DNA from: Mycobacterium nebraskense
GTDB lineage: Bacteria > Actinomycetota > Actinomycetes > Mycobacteriales > Mycobacteriaceae
NCBI RefSeq assembly: GCF_002102255.1
Contig: NZ_LQPH01000164.1
Coordinates: 62,001-126,000, forward strand
DNA length: 64,000 nt
Direction of reading: 5' to 3'
Made by a program: the position numbers and the translations under genes. The notes under the pieces were generated by a model that searched no databases, was not told the origin of the DNA, and saw only the letters and a list, made by a program, of their open reading frames with translations. Each line of letters opens with the position of its first letter. Position 1 is the stretch's first letter. Shown here in pieces: positions 61,575 through 64,000 of this stretch.

Positions 61575-61583
61575 GTAGACTAT
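61575..61583 (+). promoter_or_regulatory. GTAGACTAT half-site upstream of the Xre regulator
   Basis: A nine-base match to the half-site of the palindromes at 58.6 and 60.3 kb, 28 bases before the Xre start. It also looks like a -10 box. It suggests that the regulator controls its own gene. Confidence 0.5.
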
Positions 61584-61610
61584 GTGCAACAACGGAATGG
61601 GGCGGCGGAG

Positions 61611-61874
61611 ATGGTCGAGACAATGCAGATTAATGACGAGGCCATTCAAGCTCGGGTCGGCATGCGGATCAAGGCCCGCCGCGAGAAGTTGGGGCTGTCG
61701 CAAAACGACCTCGGCGAGCTCAGCGGAACTCACCGGACCTACGTCAACCAGCTCGAGAACGGTCGCAAAAACGTTACGGTCGGCACCCTGGCGCGGATAG
61801 CGAGCGCTCTTCGCACAACTCCCTCAGCGTTAACCCAAGGCATACTTGACGGCGGCCACGAGGCTTCTGACTGA
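61611..61874 (+). CDS. Xre/Cro-C1 family transcription regulator
   Basis: An 87-aa protein that is almost wholly one Cro/C1-type helix-turn-helix domain (MRIKARREKLGLSQNDLGEL, SGTHRTYVNQLENGRKNVTV). GGCGGAG precedes the ATG. By size it is a repressor like those of phages, plasmids and restriction-modification controllers. The nearby GTAGACTAT half-site and the palindromes upstream of the PP-loop and methyltransferase genes make it the likely regulator of this island. Confidence 0.85.
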   Translation: MVETMQINDEAIQARVGMRIKARREKLGLSQNDLGELSGTHRTYVNQLENGRKNVTVGTLARIASALRTTPSALTQGILDGGHEASD

Positions 61875-61936
61875 CGACCGCCGCGTTGCCGGTTTCTCTA
61901 GGGTTGAACGGCGCAGGTGTCGTGATCGGTTCGCTC

Positions 61937-62296
61937 TCAATCGAATTCGCGGTTATCCGGCTCGGTCTCTTCGTACGGTTCGACGACGGAGAGGTCGGTC
62001 GTGATCAGCTGCGGGTCTAGCAAGAGCGGGACTGTCAGGCGCGACTTTCCGTTACTGCTGGTGGCCGGCATGAGGACCGCGGCCAGCCAGCCGCCGTCGC
62101 TTCGCCGGATCCACGCGATCTGGCGCGCGAGCATGTGGGCTTCGACGCGCAGGCCGAGAGATCTCACCCAGAGCGGCAGTTCGTCGGCGCGGACGTGCGC
62201 GGTGCTGGGCAGGGCCTCGGCGGCGTGGACCGCGACCGGGCGGTTGGTGCGAAAGAGGGTTGGGTAGGCCGGGTCCGATACCCAGCGTTCGAACAT
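61937..62296 (-). CDS. Hypothetical protein beside the insertion sequence
   Basis: A 119-aa protein of unknown family (FERWVSDPAYPTLFRTNRPV; HMLARQIAWIRRSDGGWLAA), mixed alpha/beta, with no signal. It starts 41 bases from the left end of the insertion sequence, so the element may have separated it from its original promoter. No truncation is evident. Confidence 0.55.
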   Translation of the reverse strand: MFERWVSDPAYPTLFRTNRPVAVHAAEALPSTAHVRADELPLWVRSLGLRVEAHMLARQIAWIRRSDGGWLAAVLMPATSSNGKSRLTVPLLLDPQLITTDLSVVEPYEETEPDNREFD

Positions 62297-62337
62297 GCTT
62301 TCGCATATTACGCCTCTGTCGCGGCTAGGTCCGCCGC

Positions 62338-62397
62338 GTTGACTCGTCAGAAATGCGCGCGAAAGGGTGGGTCGTTGCCTCACCGGAAATGCGCGCG
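62338..62397 (+). repeat. Left terminal inverted repeat of the insertion sequence
   Basis: Contains GTTGACTCGT at the outer edge, ATGCGCGCGAA from 62353, GTTGCCTCAC at 62374-62383, and a second ATGCGCGCG. The likely start of the transposase frame lies within it. Confidence 0.75.
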
Positions 62398-63642
62398 TAC
62401 GCCCAGTGGATGGGGTTGACGTTGGCAGAGCGCAGAGCAATCACCGAGACGGTCGCGATCCGCTACCAGCAGGCGAGCAAGCGCGCTAAGAGTCGGATTC
62501 TCGATGAGTTGTGCGCCAATACCGGGTGGCATCGCAGCCATGCCCGCAAGGCCCTCAAGGCCGCACTGGTGCCCACGGTGGTGATCGCGCGCAAGCCACG
62601 GCCGGTGACGTACGGCGATGATGTCATCGCTGCGTTGATCCGCTGCTGGGTGGTGCTCGACAGGCCGGCGGGCAAACGGCTTGCACCCATGCTCATAGAG
62701 CTGGTGGCCGTACTGCGCTACTTCGGGGAGCTGATCATCGATGACGCCACCGCGGAGTTGTTGGTGTCGATGTCGGCGGCCACCATCGATCGCCGTCTGG
62801 CCCCAGAACGGGCCAAATACCAGCTTCGGGGGCGTGTTGGGACGAAGCCGGGATCGCTGCTCAAAAGCCAGATCCCGGTGCGCACCTGGGCCGAGTGGGA
62901 CGACGCTCGACCCGGGTTCGTCGAGATCGATCTGGTCTGGCACGACGGCGGCACCCGCGGTGGGGGTCATGCCTTCACCTTGACGGTCACCGACGTCGCC
63001 ACCGGCTGGACCGAGAACCGCTCGGTGCCCGACAAGAGCGCCAAATGCGTGCTGGCAGCACTCAACGGCATCGCCCGCAAGATGCCCTTCCCGATCGTGG
63101 GCGTGGACTGCGACAACGGATCGGAATTCATCAACGACCACCTGCTCGACTGGTGCCAAGGCCGCCAGATCACCTTCACCCGGGCGCGGCCGGGCAACAA
63201 AAACGACGGCTGTCACGTCGAGCAAAAGAACTGGACGGTGGTGCGCACCGTGGTCGGCTACCACCGTTACGACAGCCCCGCAGAACTGTTGCTACTCAAC
63301 GAGATCTGGCAGCTGCAGTCCAAGCTGACCAACTACTTCTACCCCCAGCAGAAGCTGATATCCAAAACCCGTCACGGCGCCAAGGTGGCCAAAAAGCACG
63401 ACACCGCCGCCACCCCATTTCACCGCGCAATCGATCACCCCACCATGACCGTGGAACGCATCGTGGCGTTGACTCGCGACTACTCGCTGATCAATCCCGC
63501 CGCCACCCAACGCCAAGTTCACGCCCTGACCACCCAGCTGCTGACCCTGGCCACCAGCAAAGCCGGACCCGGCGCCCAAGCTCAAGTCAACAAGCGCGCA
63601 CGTTTACGTGAGGCAACGAATCCGCCTTCGCGCGCATCTTGA
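62353..63642 (+). CDS. DDE (DD35E) transposase with integrase core
   Basis: A 429-aa transposase. An N-terminal helix-turn-helix region (LTLAERRAITETVAIRYQQA, then DELCANTGWHRSHARKAL) binds the element ends; the integrase core has D193 (VEIDLVWHD), D254 (DCDNGSEF) and E290 (CHVEQKNW), with 35 residues between the last two: a DD35E triad. All three are present, so it may be active. Starts at 62353, 62389 or 62410 are possible; the first lies inside the terminal repeat. The stop lies at the inner part of the right repeat. Confidence 0.88.
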   Translation: MRAKGWVVASPEMRAYAQWMGLTLAERRAITETVAIRYQQASKRAKSRILDELCANTGWHRSHARKALKAALVPTVVIARKPRPVTYGDDVIAALIRCWVVLDRPAGKRLAPMLIELVAVLRYFGELIIDDATAELLVSMSAATIDRRLAPERAKYQLRGRVGTKPGSLLKSQIPVRTWAEWDDARPGFVEIDLVWHDGGTRGGGHAFTLTVTDVATGWTENRSVPDKSAKCVLAALNGIARKMPFPIVGVDCDNGSEFINDHLLDWCQGRQITFTRARPGNKNDGCHVEQKNWTVVRTVVGYHRYDSPAELLLLNEIWQLQSKLTNYFYPQQKLISKTRHGAKVAKKHDTAATPFHRAIDHPTMTVERIVALTRDYSLINPAATQRQVHALTTQLLTLATSKAGPGAQAQVNKRARLREATNPPSRAS

Positions 63643-63653
63643 CGTGAGGCAAC
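63594..63653 (-). repeat. Right terminal inverted repeat of the insertion sequence
   Basis: Read on the minus strand from 63653 it gives GTTGCCTCAC, then ATGCGCGCGAAGGC, then a second GTTGCCTCAC (63608-63617), matching the left end with one indel. The two boxes are 36 bases apart, as on the left. Confidence 0.75.
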
Positions 63654-63702
63654 AGGCCGCATCCAAGCCCTGGGGCCGAGGACCGCAGACTGAGACTGAT
63701 GC

Positions 63703-63737
63703 CCTACCCTTTGTGGGTTCAACCCACAAAGGGTAGG
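63703..63737. promoter_or_regulatory. Perfect 17-bp inverted repeat, probable toxin-antitoxin operator
   Basis: CCTACCCTTTGTGGGTT (63703-63719) and its exact reverse complement (63721-63737) flank one base. It ends eight bases before the antitoxin-like gene, where an autoregulatory operator is expected. The symmetry could also act as a terminator for the upstream direction, but the T run is short. Confidence 0.75.
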
Positions 63738-63745
63738 ATAGTGAT

Positions 63746-63982
63746 ATGAGCGAGATGATCCGTACCGACAGCCGCGGCCGCGTCACCCTGGTGGGTCACC
63801 CGGACTCGACGTACTTGCTACGCGAAGAACCCGACGGCGTGCTGGTGCTGGAACCGGCCGTAGTCATGTCGGCGGCACAGGCGAGCTACCTCGCGCTCCC
63901 GACTGCCGACCGCACGCGCATCGAGGACTTCCTCGACGACCCGGCCACCGCCGTGAAACGCACCTATACGCGGCGCCGGTAG
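63746..63982 (+). CDS. AbrB/MazE-like antitoxin
   Basis: A 78-aa protein whose first 38 residues (MIRTDSRGRVTLVGHP.STYLLREEPDGVLVLEP) look like an AbrB/SpoVT swapped-hairpin DNA-binding domain, and whose acidic-then-basic tail could wrap a toxin. It follows a perfect inverted repeat, as antitoxins that repress their own operon do. A GTG at 63985, two bases after the stop, may start the partner toxin beyond the window (first residues VPIEY); too little is visible to name it. Confidence 0.65.
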   Translation: MSEMIRTDSRGRVTLVGHPDSTYLLREEPDGVLVLEPAVVMSAAQASYLALPTADRTRIEDFLDDPATAVKRTYTRRR

Positions 63983-64000
63983 CCGTGCCCATCGAGTACG

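Larger units (their letters stand above)
62338..63653 (+). mobile_element. Insertion sequence with about 60-bp imperfect terminal inverted repeats
   Basis: About 1316 bases carrying one transposase gene. Left (62338-62397) and right (63594-63653) ends are imperfect reverse complements; each has GTTGCCTCAC-like boxes 36 bases apart and an ATGCGCGCGAA box between. A possible 5-base direct repeat GCCGC flanks the element at 62333 and 63656, but it does not abut the right end exactly, so the limits are approximate. The IS family was not assigned. Confidence 0.8.

Noticed and set aside
62380..63264. A 294-aa minus-strand frame in the insertion sequence
   Set aside because: It is antisense to the DDE core of the transposase and has no recognisable domain.

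Overview
The window looks like about 64 kb of a large conjugative plasmid (or an integrated copy of one) from a mycobacterium, most likely a slow grower. The reasons are GC-rich mycobacterial codon use, a complete mycobacterial type VII secretion (ESX) locus with PE, PPE, EspG and MycP, a PE_PGRS gene, and a MobF relaxase beside actinobacterial type IV secretion genes. This pairing of one ESX locus with one T4SS and a relaxase is the layout of the pRAW-type conjugative mycobacterial plasmids. No replication initiator or partition pair was recognised, so those genes must lie outside the window or be unrecognised within it.

Layout. 1-15200 is the ESX locus on the plus strand, in the order eccCa (cut by the window edge), eccCb, PE, PPE, esxB, esxA, espG, espI, eccD, mycP, eccE, eccA; eccB would lie to the left. 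15232-16294 is a small minus-strand operon with a sigma-region-4-like DNA-binding protein. 16377-18763 is a plus-strand operon with an alpha/beta hydrolase, a winged-helix protein and a cupin-like protein. 18789-33742 is the T4SS block: coupling protein, PLD-family lipoprotein, a large helicase, several small membrane proteins, a TcpC/VirB8-like protein, a VirB4 ATPase and a VirB6-like channel protein. 33784-38717 holds a DUF4326/ASCH protein, a DNA methyltransferase, a DUF1173 protein, a DNA-binding-like protein and a DUF2637 protein. 38814-42968 holds probable ESX cargo: an EspB-like protein and a PE_PGRS/MPTR hybrid, with a tandem-HTH regulator between them. 43222-45741 carries a SAM methyltransferase, a DinB-family protein and an isoprenylcysteine-methyltransferase-like protein.

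45802-51741 is a 1979-residue MobF relaxase-helicase. It is followed by a 364-bp gene-free, strongly purine-skewed tract that is the best oriT candidate, and then a small basic DNA-binding protein. 52750-62296 is an accessory island, mostly minus strand, of small unknown genes around nucleotide- and DNA-acting enzymes: two PP-loop (PAPS-reductase-like) proteins, an NrdH redoxin, a DpdA/TGT-like protein, and a C5-cytosine-methyltransferase homologue with altered catalytic motifs. Near-identical palindromes of the half-site TATAGTCTAC lie upstream of the methyltransferase, between the divergent genes at 60.3 kb, and upstream of a small Xre repressor, which suggests one regulon. 62338-63653 is an insertion sequence with about 60-bp imperfect terminal repeats and a DD35E transposase. 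The window ends with an AbrB-like antitoxin behind a perfect 17-bp inverted repeat.

How the parts fit. The relaxase and the purine-rich tract would start DNA processing. The coupling protein, VirB4, VirB6-like and TcpC-like proteins would form the transfer channel. The ESX system would secrete EsxA/EsxB, PE/PPE and probably the PE_PGRS and EspB-like proteins through the mycobacterial envelope; in pRAW both systems are known to be needed for conjugation. The methyltransferases and DpdA-like island may protect or mark the DNA in a new host; that last point is inference.
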